Source: Andalucia godoyi (lineage: Eukaryota > Discoba > Jakobea > Jakobida > Andaluciidae). Taken from it: a DNA stretch of 64,000 nt. The position numbers and the translations under genes are program-made. The stretch spans positions 124,001 through 188,000 of the forward strand of contig VRVR01000053.1 in NCBI GenBank assembly GCA_009859145.1, written 5' to 3'. The notes beneath the pieces are model-generated. The model was given only the letters and a program-made list of their open reading frames with translations, did not search any database and was not told the origin of the DNA. This document shows positions 55,705-64,000 of this stretch, piece after piece (within the stretch, counting starts at the first letter, position 1; each line of letters opens with the position of its first letter).

Positions 55705-56903
55705 GTTCAAGACTGGCGATCACAACATGACACACAGTGCTGGGCGAGGACACATGGAAGACAGAAACAGACGCAGAAAAAGACGATCGGTCATATTTGT
55801 GTTTTCCCGGCGCCTTTTCAGCTTTCTTTGGGCTGCGAGGGACAACTACAAACGACGCGCAGCGTACTGCAAACCGCAACCACCCCAGTTCCCGAGTCCC
55901 AGAGGACAACGGATGTTGGACAACAAGGGGAAAAAAAGCGCACACGTGCCTTTTCCAGATAAAAGGAATCGAACCCGGATTCCACAAGAATCTCAAGTCA
56001 ATCGCCCCAGGGAGCTTTCTTGAAATTCGGTCGAAAGAAGAAGATTTCCATGATCACAATGTGCACGTGCGCGACTTTCGATCGTCGATGCATACGACTT
56101 TCCGTTTTGCGATCTTTCGGCAACTTGAAGACATTCCCCACAGCTTCCTCTGCAACAGCAGCGTGGGAGCACGGCAGCATGCTCGCCGAATCCGCTGAGG
56201 AGAACGGCGCTCTGCACCGCCCTAGAGGTGAGCAGCGAGCTCTCGACTCCAAACAACCTTTACTTCGAGAGCAGCCGCAAGCAGCGTCTCTGTTCCCCAT
56301 TCACCTCCAACGTCTACCATGGATGTATCCGGATGCGTCTGCTTCACATACCGGATGATCATCGCCAAATTATGCAGAAAGCTTGTCCACCGGCGGTGCT
56401 TGCCTGAAATCGGAAATCGAGTCGGCGGGCACCGGGAAGTAGAATGAAGATGTAGAAGAGCACGAAAGCAAGAAATCTTCCAGCAAGGCACTTTATCTTT
56501 CCGGAATGAGACGGCTTGTAGGCCAGGCGCATCTGCACGATTACTGGAACCCTGAAAGGACGAGAAACCATTGTGTGAACAGCCTAACGTGCGTTGCAAA
56601 CAGAATGAAGAAGAATTCGCGATTTGCACAAATGCGATATATAGGTACGACGACTGGGGCCAGTGGACGAGCCTATCCAAAGGAATGGCACCCACCGGAA
56701 TCCACGGGAATCCGGTATCAGGAGCACCGGCAACCCAGCGCCTCGATGAGCTCTTCGTTGAGAATTGTATGTGAAGACCAAAAATGGAAAACGACTCCGC
56801 CCCTTCGGTGAGCGTACCCCGCGTTGCTGGAACAGTTCATTCGGCTCTTTGACACTGATGTTCTCCATAATTTACTTTCAAGGGGGTGTGAGAGTTGTGG
56901 ATA
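55705..56903. other. 1.2-kb gap with apparent gene relics
   Basis: No intact gene. A minus-strand frame open from about 56843 to 56222 (207 codons, no ATG at its beginning) includes GAPDTGFPWIPVGAIPL and, near its end, MVDVGGEWGTETLLAAALE, reminiscent of the first Rossmann motif of class-I methyltransferases (FkbM-like). Neighbouring minus frames at 56359-56571 and 55998-56300 also look protein-like, suggesting frameshifts or unrecognised introns. A tRNA-like segment lies at 55965-56030. Confidence 0.4.
56222..56843 (-). pseudogene. Possible decayed (or spliced) class-I methyltransferase-like gene
   Basis: A 207-codon open frame lacking an ATG at its 5' end, with protein-like composition. 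Its last 30 codons contain VDVGGEWGTETLLAA, similar to the Gly-rich loop (D-x-G-x-x-x-G) of SAM-dependent methyltransferases of FkbM type. A different minus frame (56571-56359) encodes a basic segment followed by a membrane-like helix (FLAFVLFYIFILLPG) directly after a CCTTTCAG, which would be a good 3' splice site, so a spliced type-II membrane protein is an alternative to a pseudogene. I cannot build a full-length protein. Confidence 0.25.
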
Positions 56904-58484
56904 TCAAAACCGGTCTCTTTCAGGCTGAACAGCAGCCGGGCTTCCGGCTTGGGCTTCGCGGACAATATCTGCTTCCACAGTTTGCATTTCCGGAGACATG
57001 TACGGGTTCAACGCATGGGTAACGGGAAGTTCTGGTATGTCTGCGAGCCATGCAGTTAGTTGGTTTCTTCTGGTTTCTTGTGTTGTCTTTGCAGCAGCAA
57101 TGCCGATCCTCTTCCGCAGTTTGTGCCAGGCCCTCTCGTCCTCTGTGAGCAAGAGAACATGGCCGTGCTTGTCACTAAACACAGAGGGCAAGTAAAGAAA
57201 ATCACGAACATTCGGCAGCACATCTGCAGTCGGTCCGGAGCGGCCAATGCAGTCATCCAGCCAAAACACAGATGCGGCAGAGTTGACAACGGACGTCAAG
57301 AAGTTCTGTCCGAGCGCTTTTGCGGCCTCTGCCCACGAAGCAGCATCAGCGGATACTGAAGGCTGGGGCAGCTGCGGGGGCCAGAACTTCAGTAAAACAG
57401 CGTCCTTTGGATCGTAGTACACATAGATCGACGCGAAGCTGAGCGATCCGTTCAGCAACGGGAGGAATGGAGACATTAGCGCAGCAGAGGCGGAGGACGC
57501 AGGCTGCACGCTGCTGGCGCGGATCACGTTCTGCGTGCAGTAGCCATTCGCGGCATGCAACGATCCAATGTATTCCCCTGGTCCCAAGTTGAGTCCGACA
57601 CGGTTCCCGGCCGCCGTCATGGTCAGCCGCACTCCCAAAGAATGCGCGATGATATGGACATGGTCCAAGGAGACACCGAAATCGTCCCGCAGCCTCATCA
57701 GGCAGCCCTTTTGCAACGCAGAGGCACCGAGGGACACCGCTCCCCACAGCGGCTTCATGAGATCGAGGTAGAGCCGCGCTGCCTCTGATGCGAGATTCGC
57801 AGACGGATCTCCCGCAGGCCACAGAAACAGCATGGGGAGGGCCTTGAATGCTGGCTGCACATAGTCTGATCGCGGAATGGTTCCCAACGCACAACACAGT
57901 CTTCGAATTTGCATCGGCGGCTGGTTATCAATGTCTGGGTCACCGAGATTGACCGCAACAAGCCCGGCGTTCACAAACCCCGACGAACTCAGAAATCCGC
58001 CAACTAGCAGCGGAACAATCGTATCGGGCGAAATGTCCTCTCTGGAAAGAGACTGCAGCGACACGTGGAAAGGCACGTCTGGTCCATCGGTGACCAGTGC
58101 AAACGAAAACTGGTTGTTGGGAGCCCAGTCCGTGGTTGGCTTCCGAATGTCGCAAGCCACCACAACGACGTACTGACAAGCCACTGACGGCGGTCGAAAC
58201 TTGGACAGTGTCGTCCGCAAGAATGCGTCAATGAACGGAGACAGCGGCGGGCGCGTTCCCCGAGGCGTTACAACTGGAGGCACCGCAGGAAGCGCTGTCG
58301 GGGTCGGAGTCTGGATCGGTGTGCTGCCCATGTATCGAACAGATTGTAATCGACCGGCGCTTCGAGGACACGGTGGGATCTGCTGTAGTTGTGCTCCGAA
58401 ATGGACGGAAACGGGGATTGAGAGCTTGCCGATGTGAAGAAGCAGTGGTGAATTCCGAGGCTGAAGGTTGCGCAACTGGTTCAT
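56904..58484 (-). CDS. Alpha/beta hydrolase of the DUF900 type
   Basis: A 526-residue predicted serine hydrolase of unknown substrate. The nucleophile elbow is AHSLG (Ser near residue 282) in HIIAHSLGVRLTM, as in the DUF900 (PF05990) family. The upstream ALPMLFLWPAGD...ARLYLDLMKPLWGA resembles the family 'fsWPS...Y..D...A' region. Candidate triad partners are Asp in IYVYYDPKDAVLL and His in DKHGHVLLL. An N-terminal region of about 85 residues is Thr/Pro-rich (QTPTPTALPAVPPVV). The start at 58484 is the first ATG; MGSTP (residue 52) is an alternative. The family is common in bacteria and patchy in eukaryotes, so acquisition by transfer is possible but unproven. Confidence 0.75.
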   Translation of the reverse strand: MNQLRNLQPRNSPLLLHIGKLSIPVSVHFGAQLQQIPPCPRSAGRLQSVRYMGSTPIQTPTPTALPAVPPVVTPRGTRPPLSPFIDAFLRTTLSKFRPPSVACQYVVVVACDIRKPTTDWAPNNQFSFALVTDGPDVPFHVSLQSLSREDISPDTIVPLLVGGFLSSSGFVNAGLVAVNLGDPDIDNQPPMQIRRLCCALGTIPRSDYVQPAFKALPMLFLWPAGDPSANLASEAARLYLDLMKPLWGAVSLGASALQKGCLMRLRDDFGVSLDHVHIIAHSLGVRLTMTAAGNRVGLNLGPGEYIGSLHAANGYCTQNVIRASSVQPASSASAALMSPFLPLLNGSLSFASIYVYYDPKDAVLLKFWPPQLPQPSVSADAASWAEAAKALGQNFLTSVVNSAASVFWLDDCIGRSGPTADVLPNVRDFLYLPSVFSDKHGHVLLLTEDERAWHKLRKRIGIAAAKTTQETRRNQLTAWLADIPELPVTHALNPYMSPEMQTVEADIVREAQAGSPAAVQPERDRF

Positions 58485-59262
58485 CCACCAACGGAGTAGA
58501 TGCAGACTCTCTCACCCACTTTGACGAACAACAACCAGGCCCTCACAAGTTGCTAATTTGCTGATTCGCAAAACTGCAGAATTCCAAACAGCGTCGACTT
58601 CGTTAGGAGATCCGCCTCCTACCCCAAAGACAGAAGTTCTTCTACAACTGTTGAGAAAAGTAAAGAGGAAAATCCCGGTATCGACGCGGGGCTGCCTTGT
58701 GGACTGCATTTTAATCGTCCCAACAGACGCATTAGCATGAAGCCGAACAATCAGAGATCATGCTTCGAGAATCAGATACTCCCCCCCAACAAAAGCGACA
58801 AGAGTTTGTGGGTGGGATTTTTTTAATTTAATTAAAAGATAAAAACAAACGTCTCGTTATCGACAAACAGCAAATATGGCACAGATACATCATAATATTC
58901 ACGCAGTGGAGTATTATGTATCATGAAAAAGAAAAAAAAGAAAAGAAATAACAGTACTAATACTAATAAATCAATCAATCAATCAACCAGGCATTCAGGA
59001 ATCAAATAAACTCCACATGACAAAAACATCCAAAACCACATCAGACCACAGACAGCACAGGTGCATCCAGTATTCACAAAAACACATCTATTCTTTTCTC
59101 ACCTTCCCGCCTTTGCATTTCTGCAACGGGGAAACACGCATACCTCGAAGAACAATCAACCAAAAAAAAAAAAAAAAAAAACAGTCATGCAAACAGAAAC
59201 AACCAACACACAAATACAGACAAGGAAAACAAAAAATGCAAAGTCGAGGCTGCGGAGCACCC
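58485..59262. other. Gap between DUF900 hydrolase and HMG-box genes
   Basis: 778 bp. The first 250 bp have ordinary composition with only short frames; from 58780 the sequence is A-rich with AATC repeats (58968-58990) and an A20 tract (59161-59180) close to the HMG gene 3' end. No supported gene. Confidence 0.4.
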
Positions 59263-62013
59263 TCAGAAGAAAAACGCAGAGCAATCGTGAGATGAGAATG
59301 GCAGAGTTGGGACAGAAGACTGCGGCATCAGCATCGAAGAAGGATTGGGAAGACTGTGCGAGCGAAATACCCCCGGGCCGCTCATAAACCTAGTGCGGTT
59401 GACGGCTGACGCAGACATCTTGCTGTCTAGATCAAACAACGACGAACGTCCAAAATAGCCATCATCGACCATGGTCTCATTTGATTGGTCCAAGTCGTCG
59501 AGCGCGTCGAGATCATCGCCAACACTGAGATCGGCATCCGGAGGGCTGCTCATCGAGCTTTCAGTCAGACCGTCATCGTCGTGGACCGATTGACCCGTCA
59601 AGAACGACACGGAAATGGGGGGATGGGAAAGGGAACCAGGCGGGGAAGCGGAAACGCGGCCTTGATGTACAGCATGCGATGCGCCACTCGCACTGGAAAG
59701 TTTCGAGGAATACGAGGTCCCAGTTGATGAGACACTCGATGCTCCGGAAGAAATTACGGAAGAATTGGAAACGAAGGAAGAGACACTGCTCGTGGACAGC
59801 CGCGGGTTCGGCGACGGAGGAACGCATGTCTCATCTTCGTCCGGAAGCCTCATTTCCGAGTACTTAGCCTTTTCGTCACGCGACATGCCCTTCCAACGAT
59901 TTGCTGCTGCTGTCGACATCTCCGAAATCGAACACTTTTCATTCATCTTCTTGTATTCGACATAAAAGAGTCTTTGGAATCGATTGTACGCGTTTAGCGG
60001 CTTCTTTGGCTTCGCTCCATCTGACCCGGCGACAGAGGAACGGCGCGCAGCAGAAGGAGTTGTGGGTGTGGAAGGATCGTCGAAAGGAGATGCGGACACC
60101 GAAGGTCCGAGCGACACGTTGCGAAACAAGGGTGTCAGTGGCTGTTGAACTGCTGGGCTGACAGGAAGTGAAACAGATGAATCGGCAACACCCACAGACG
60201 CGGATAGCATGGGTGCAGAGGCCGTGCGTCCCAGAGCCGAAGAGGTTGTCAAAATAGGAAGAGATACAACATCCCGTTTTCCCATCTTTGTTGTCAAAAT
60301 GGGCGATAATGCCGGCTTTGTCGAGGCAGCGATTCCCGATGTCGTGCGAATTCCACTGATGACATTCGCAGTTGACGCTCCTGGATGTGAAGAAGACGTT
60401 CCAGCGCTGCCGGCATTCGTCATCGTCGTCGTCGTAGGAGCAGTAAGGGTAGCAGTAGAAAAAGGAGGAGTAGATACAGAGCCACCGGGATGTGAAACGA
60501 CGGAGATGTTCAAGTGGATTGTCTGGCTTGGAGGGGACGTGCTCGTCGAGGACAACGGCAACTTGGCAGCAGTTACAATCGGCAACACAATGGAATTCGA
60601 TGTCGTGGTGTGCGAGTCAAACGCTAGATTCAGCGACGGATGCTCGGTTACCTTGAGCGGTGAAACCGAGGACTGGCTTGCGTTCGTCGGTGAGGACGAA
60701 GTATTTGATGGTGACGAAGAGGAAGACGTCACCAGGGATGAGCATTCCGACGATAGGCCAGCTCCCACAATGGAAGCAGGCGGCGCATGTGCAGATACTG
60801 AGGAAGACACCGGAACAACTGGCAGCATGACGACAGACGGTGCATGCGCAGCCTCCGACTCTCCTGTGCAGACAGAGCCATTTGAAACAGCGGCTTGCAT
60901 TTGCTTTTGCAACTGCGATTGCTGCTGCTGCTGCAGTAGTAGTAGCTGTTGTTGTTGTTGCTGCTGCTGCTGCTGCAAGAGAAGAACTTGTTGACGCTGC
61001 AATTCAGCAGCCTCGACGGCATACCGCTGTCGCTCTTCTGCCGATAAGGATCTCCACTGGCTTCCCATGAGTCTGCAAATTTCAAAGAGCGACATTTCCG
61101 GATGAGCGACCTTCACCTGATCAAACTCCTGTTTGAAAAAGACGTTATAAGCATTGAGGGGCTTTTTCGTCTTTTCTTCCTTTTCCTTGTGGCCCTTTTC
61201 GTGGCCTCCAGCAGACGACGACGTCGCAGGCAATCCACAATGACACATCCCGTTTTCTCCGACGACGCATTTGCTATTTCTATCTTCTTTATCCTTCTTC
61301 TTGGAAGACGAAGATGGCGAAATGGACACGTTTTCGAGCCGCGCACCAACAGAACCAGTGGACGATGACGATGCAGTACGCTTCGATTGCGGAGGCGACG
61401 GAATTATCGTGTTTGTTTCTGGAAGACACAGCGGCATGTGATCCGAGACAGACGAAATCGATCTCTTGCGACCGCTATTAAGGGCATTGCTACCAATACT
61501 ACAGACGCTACTGTTACTGCTGACGGTGGAACCATTGAATGAATAAAGAGCAGAGGATGAATGCGAGTTATTCAACGCCGCCTTCTTTCTCAACAAGAAC
61601 GATGTGTCCGGCAGCGAGCTTCCCAACAACCCACTGGAATTCGTTGGGGAAACACCCCCGGGTCGCATGACCGCGGCCGACACAGCACTTGACGATGGTA
61701 CTGATACAGCTGATGACGGAAACGAGCCATTTTCAAAGGACCAGTTCCACGGTCCGCTATCTTCTTCCGACGTAGTAGGCTGTGGAGAAGGCGAAGACGA
61801 CGATACGGATGAAGAAGAAGAAGAAGATGATGATGATGAGGACGAAGAAGAATAGGAGGAGGAAGAGGAGCAAGCAGACCGGCTTAAAGAAGCAGGCTGC
61901 AGATTGAGATTCATATGCAGATGGAGGTGGTGTGGGGTTTCATGGGGAACGCCGAAATCCACCGAGTCCGGGACAGGAGAATCAAAGAACAAATCCACCG
62001 ATCGTCCATCCAT
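59263..62013 (-). CDS. Two-HMG-box protein, probable DNA-binding architectural factor
   Basis: A 916-residue nuclear-type protein, ATG at 62013; the frame is open further upstream through T-rich sequence but without a better start. Two HMG boxes are visible. Box 1 (about 283-350): TKKPLNAYNVFFKQEFDQV, MSLFEICRLMGSQWRSLSAEERQRY. Box 2 (about 666-725): KPKKPLNAYNRFQRLFYVEY, ISEMSTAAANRWKGMSRDEKAKY. Both begin with the canonical 'KKPLNAYN' start and keep the W and the K/R-x-Y end, the pattern of non-sequence-specific or MATA/TOX-like boxes. Box 1 is followed directly by a Gln run made of CAG/CAA. Everything else is Ser/Thr-rich and low in complexity, with many SSS runs. It may bend DNA or act as a transcription regulator; no other domain is present. 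Confidence 0.9.
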   Translation of the reverse strand: MDGRSVDLFFDSPVPDSVDFGVPHETPHHLHLHMNLNLQPASLSRSACSSSSSYSSSSSSSSSSSSSSSVSSSSPSPQPTTSEEDSGPWNWSFENGSFPSSAVSVPSSSAVSAAVMRPGGVSPTNSSGLLGSSLPDTSFLLRKKAALNNSHSSSALYSFNGSTVSSNSSVCSIGSNALNSGRKRSISSVSDHMPLCLPETNTIIPSPPQSKRTASSSSTGSVGARLENVSISPSSSSKKKDKEDRNSKCVVGENGMCHCGLPATSSSAGGHEKGHKEKEEKTKKPLNAYNVFFKQEFDQVKVAHPEMSLFEICRLMGSQWRSLSAEERQRYAVEAAELQRQQVLLLQQQQQQQQQQLLLLQQQQQSQLQKQMQAAVSNGSVCTGESEAAHAPSVVMLPVVPVSSSVSAHAPPASIVGAGLSSECSSLVTSSSSSPSNTSSSPTNASQSSVSPLKVTEHPSLNLAFDSHTTTSNSIVLPIVTAAKLPLSSTSTSPPSQTIHLNISVVSHPGGSVSTPPFSTATLTAPTTTTMTNAGSAGTSSSHPGASTANVISGIRTTSGIAASTKPALSPILTTKMGKRDVVSLPILTTSSALGRTASAPMLSASVGVADSSVSLPVSPAVQQPLTPLFRNVSLGPSVSASPFDDPSTPTTPSAARRSSVAGSDGAKPKKPLNAYNRFQRLFYVEYKKMNEKCSISEMSTAAANRWKGMSRDEKAKYSEMRLPDEDETCVPPSPNPRLSTSSVSSFVSNSSVISSGASSVSSTGTSYSSKLSSASGASHAVHQGRVSASPPGSLSHPPISVSFLTGQSVHDDDGLTESSMSSPPDADLSVGDDLDALDDLDQSNETMVDDGYFGRSSLFDLDSKMSASAVNRTRFMSGPGVFRSHSLPNPSSMLMPQSSVPTLPFSSHDCSAFFF

Positions 62014-62286
62014 CCTGATAACCACACAATGAGAAAACGCTCTCAGCCACACACACACACACACACACGCAGACCAACAGGAGTCCTGACACTTGTCGGG
62101 GAGTGAAAAAAAAAATAATAGAGAGAGGCGAGGCAAGCAGAAGAGAGATGAGAAATATGTAATAAAAATAAAAATAATTATAATATATGAATGAGACAGT
62201 TGATGATGCTGCTGATGATAATGATGACGATGATGAAAAGAAAGAAGAAGAAGGCGAAAAAGAGAAGCGAAGAAGAAAAGAAAAGA

Positions 62287-62340
62287 GAAACAGAAAACAG
62301 AAAACAGAAAACAGAAAACAGAAAACAGAAAACAGAAAAA
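62287..62340. repeat. (AAAACAG)n heptamer repeat
   Basis: Seven units in the divergent gap upstream of the HMG-box gene. Confidence 0.95.
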
Positions 62341-62434
62341 ACGGGGATATTTTCGTGTTCGAAATATGCGTAAAAAGAACGAGGGGGGGGTTTCGGGCGA
62401 CAATACAAAAGGGGACTGCACTTTCTCATATTTA

Positions 62435-62474
62435 CATATATATATATATGTATGTATGCATGTATATATATATG
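62435..62474. repeat. (TA)n / TATG repeat
   Basis: Alternating TA with ATGT interruptions in the same gap as the AAAACAG repeat. Confidence 0.9.
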
Positions 62475-62750
62475 TTGCAGAAAACAATTTTTTTTAGTAT
62501 TATTTGTCGGGTGATTTTTTTGGATTTTTTTTGTTCGTTGATGGTCTGTATTTTGCGCCGACAAACCCTAGTTTTTCTTCCAAATCCCTGCCTTACAACA
62601 GATTGTTTTTCTGATGCAGTTCACTGTTTCTTCTCCGTTTCTGGAATCTACAGTATGTATGAATTTGTGAAGCCGAATCAAACTGCCGGTTCGTGTCCGT
62701 TTCCCTTGTCTTCTCTTCTGACGGGTAGGGGGTGGTGGGTGGTTGCTGCT

Positions 62751-64000
62751 ATGAAAAACTGGGAGCGACTCGTTGGGAAAGCAGTCTCGATTGGGATTGA
62801 CAAGCTGCTTCTGGCCCGGGAAAACCCGCCATCAGATGCAAAAAATGTAAGGTTTCAGGCAGAGAATGACTCTCGGAACTTCTTTGATATTGTTCGTGAA
62901 ATCACAACAAAGAATCCAGCCACAAACAGCCATCATCATCATCGTCTTGGCGGCAACCGTGGTGATGACGCAGATGAAGATGAAGACGAAGAAGCGGGTG
63001 GCGGTGGTGGTGATATCACGAGACTTGCTTCTTCTTCTCCTGCTCCATCGTCTGCGATTGATTCTTCGCTGGATGCGGAACAGCGCAGAGAAAAGTTGCT
63101 CATGAAGACGAACCGTCGGAAAAGAACGGATCTCGTCGACGACGGTGATGTGTATGTGCTGTGCACACACGGAATTCCACATGCGTTCATTTGGAATTTG
63201 GCCTTGAAAAAGGCACGGCAGGGCGCGACGAAGCAATTCGAGCTGCGGAATGAAGGCCGGCCGAGAGAAGTCAGGCCGCATGAATCTGTTATGGAGGCGT
63301 TCTTTTTGTTTCGGTACGCCAGTTTGAGAAAGTGCCTGGCGCAGGTGACATCGTCCAAGAGGTCTTCTGCAGTCCTCGGCTCCTTTCTGCACTATATCAT
63401 ACTGGACATCTTCGGCGACTCGCTCCCACAGTCAGTCTTCCAGGAAAATTCGAGCAGCGGTTTTTCCACGGAGGAAGCGGTATGTGCTGAGGGCAGCAGG
63501 TCAAGGTCCGCGCCACCGCTACCACTTCACCCATCACCACCAGCAGCAGTCCTGGCTTCACGCAAGAAAGAGGTGCTGGGCCACGCCCTGGACCGTCTTG
63601 CAAAGTACTACACCATCTTCTTCCAGTACGTACATGACGTGTGTATGAAGGTCATGCCACCGCCACAGAGCAGAGCAGCGGTGCTGACACCGTCGTCGGC
63701 GTCCGATTCGATCCTCGAGTGGTACCCTTTTCTACTGGCGCATGCTACATGTGAATCTCTTTTGGTGGTCTTTCCGGGCGAATCGGTGTCTGCAGTGATT
63801 GACAGACCAACTCAGATGCGAGTCTTTGCAACTTCCTTGTCGCTGCTGAAGGGCTTGATTCCATCGACGTCCTTCGTTTTGGAACGCCGCTTAGACTTGT
63901 TTGGGCCTGTCGAAAGCTTCGAGCCGCTTCCTCCGGCCATCCGACTCTTCCACCTCAAGGACAAATCAGACCTGAAAAAATCGCAGGAGGTCAAGTTTCA
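62751..64000 (+). CDS. Unrecognised protein, 5' part (runs off window)
   Basis: 416 codons are open from the ATG at 62751 to the window end; an in-frame TAG lies 24 bp upstream, which fixes the start. I do not recognise the family. An N-terminal helix (WERLVGKAVSIGIDKLLLAR) is followed by DSRNFFDIVREITTKNP, a His4 and an acidic Asp/Glu plus Gly-rich linker, then DGDVYVLCTHGIPHAFIWNLALKKAR and a mostly helical region (VMEAFFLFRYASLRKCLAQV, AVLGSFLHYIILDIFGDSLP, RLAKYYTIFFQYVHDVCMKV). An amphipathic alpha-solenoid protein is plausible. Nothing around it suggests a role. Confidence 0.7.
   Translation, partial: MKNWERLVGKAVSIGIDKLLLARENPPSDAKNVRFQAENDSRNFFDIVREITTKNPATNSHHHHRLGGNRGDDADEDEDEEAGGGGGDITRLASSSPAPSSAIDSSLDAEQRREKLLMKTNRRKRTDLVDDGDVYVLCTHGIPHAFIWNLALKKARQGATKQFELRNEGRPREVRPHESVMEAFFLFRYASLRKCLAQVTSSKRSSAVLGSFLHYIILDIFGDSLPQSVFQENSSSGFSTEEAVCAEGSRSRSAPPLPLHPSPPAAVLASRKKEVLGHALDRLAKYYTIFFQYVHDVCMKVMPPPQSRAAVLTPSSASDSILEWYPFLLAHATCESLLVVFPGESVSAVIDRPTQMRVFATSLSLLKGLIPSTSFVLERRLDLFGPVESFEPLPPAIRLFHLKDKSDLKKSQEVKF

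Larger units (their letters stand above)
62014..62750. other. Divergent gap with microsatellites
   Basis: 737 bp. It contains (CA)n at 62047-62069, (AAAACAG)n at 62287-62340 and a (TA)n/(TATG) run at 62435-62474, separated by A-rich and T-rich blocks. Both promoters must lie here; no gene recognised. Confidence 0.45.

Noticed and set aside
58558-58740. 60-codon plus-strand frame ending KRKIPVSTRGCLVDCILIV
   Set aside because: Short, no family match, overlaps the 5' region of the hydrolase gene; insufficient support.

Overview
This is a window of a nuclear eukaryotic genome. It is compact (most gaps are 150-700 bp), and almost every gene is one uninterrupted frame starting at an ATG, so the genome is intron-poor. 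A spliceosome is nevertheless present: the UFM1 gene carries two short GTATGT...AG introns. Gene content indicates a mitochondriate, probably flagellated, free-living protist. It includes a mitochondrial isoleucyl-tRNA synthetase with a presequence, a CFAP20-domain ciliary protein, a retriever subunit, UFM1, RNA polymerase III and RNase P subunits, a RalGAP beta subunit, fimbrin and alpha-actinin. I cannot name the species; a jakobid-like or similar heterotrophic flagellate would fit, but that is inference. Coding regions carry many homopolymer runs (Ser, Asp, Asn, Thr, Gln, His) made by trinucleotide repeats, and gaps are rich in microsatellites.

Layout. 1-5.6 kb: 5' end of a Nup93/Nic96 nucleoporin (-), RPC5 (+), an unassigned gap, and Nbp35/NUBP1 (+). 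6-13 kb: VPS26C (+), TMEM120 (+) and a UBR-family E3 ligase (-). 13.4-19 kb: an unknown Ser/Pro-rich protein (-), a small two-TM protein (+) and CFAP20DC (-). 19.5-28 kb: CTP synthase (-) divergent from mitochondrial IleRS (+), inositol-3-phosphate synthase (-) and an Rpp14-family RNase P subunit (+). 28-35 kb: fimbrin (-), an unknown poly-Asp protein (-), a Sec14/CRAL-TRIO protein (-) and UFM1 (-). 35.5-45 kb: RalGAP beta-like (+), an unknown multi-TM protein (+) and URC4/DUF1688 (+). 45-52.7 kb: alpha-actinin (-), a Ulp/SENP protease (-) and a thioredoxin-like protein (+). 52.8-58.5 kb: a more accessory-looking stretch with a beta-lactamase-like hydrolase, a secreted Cys-rich protein, an alpha/beta hydrolase and two long gaps that hold apparent gene relics. 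59-64 kb: a two-HMG-box protein (-) and the 5' part of an unrecognised gene (+).

Most genes are unrelated housekeeping functions placed next to each other by compaction, often as divergent or convergent pairs; I see no operon-like logic. The points most worth a second look are: the UFM1 start codon that appears to be split by an intron; a fragment at 54.4-54.6 kb resembling the N-terminal helix-turn-helix of TnpB/Fanzor nucleases; a UBR ligase whose N-terminal zinc finger lacks half of the canonical UBR box; a RalGAP beta subunit without the catalytic Asn thumb; and a thioredoxin-like protein lacking the CxxC pair and fused to an unrecognised domain.
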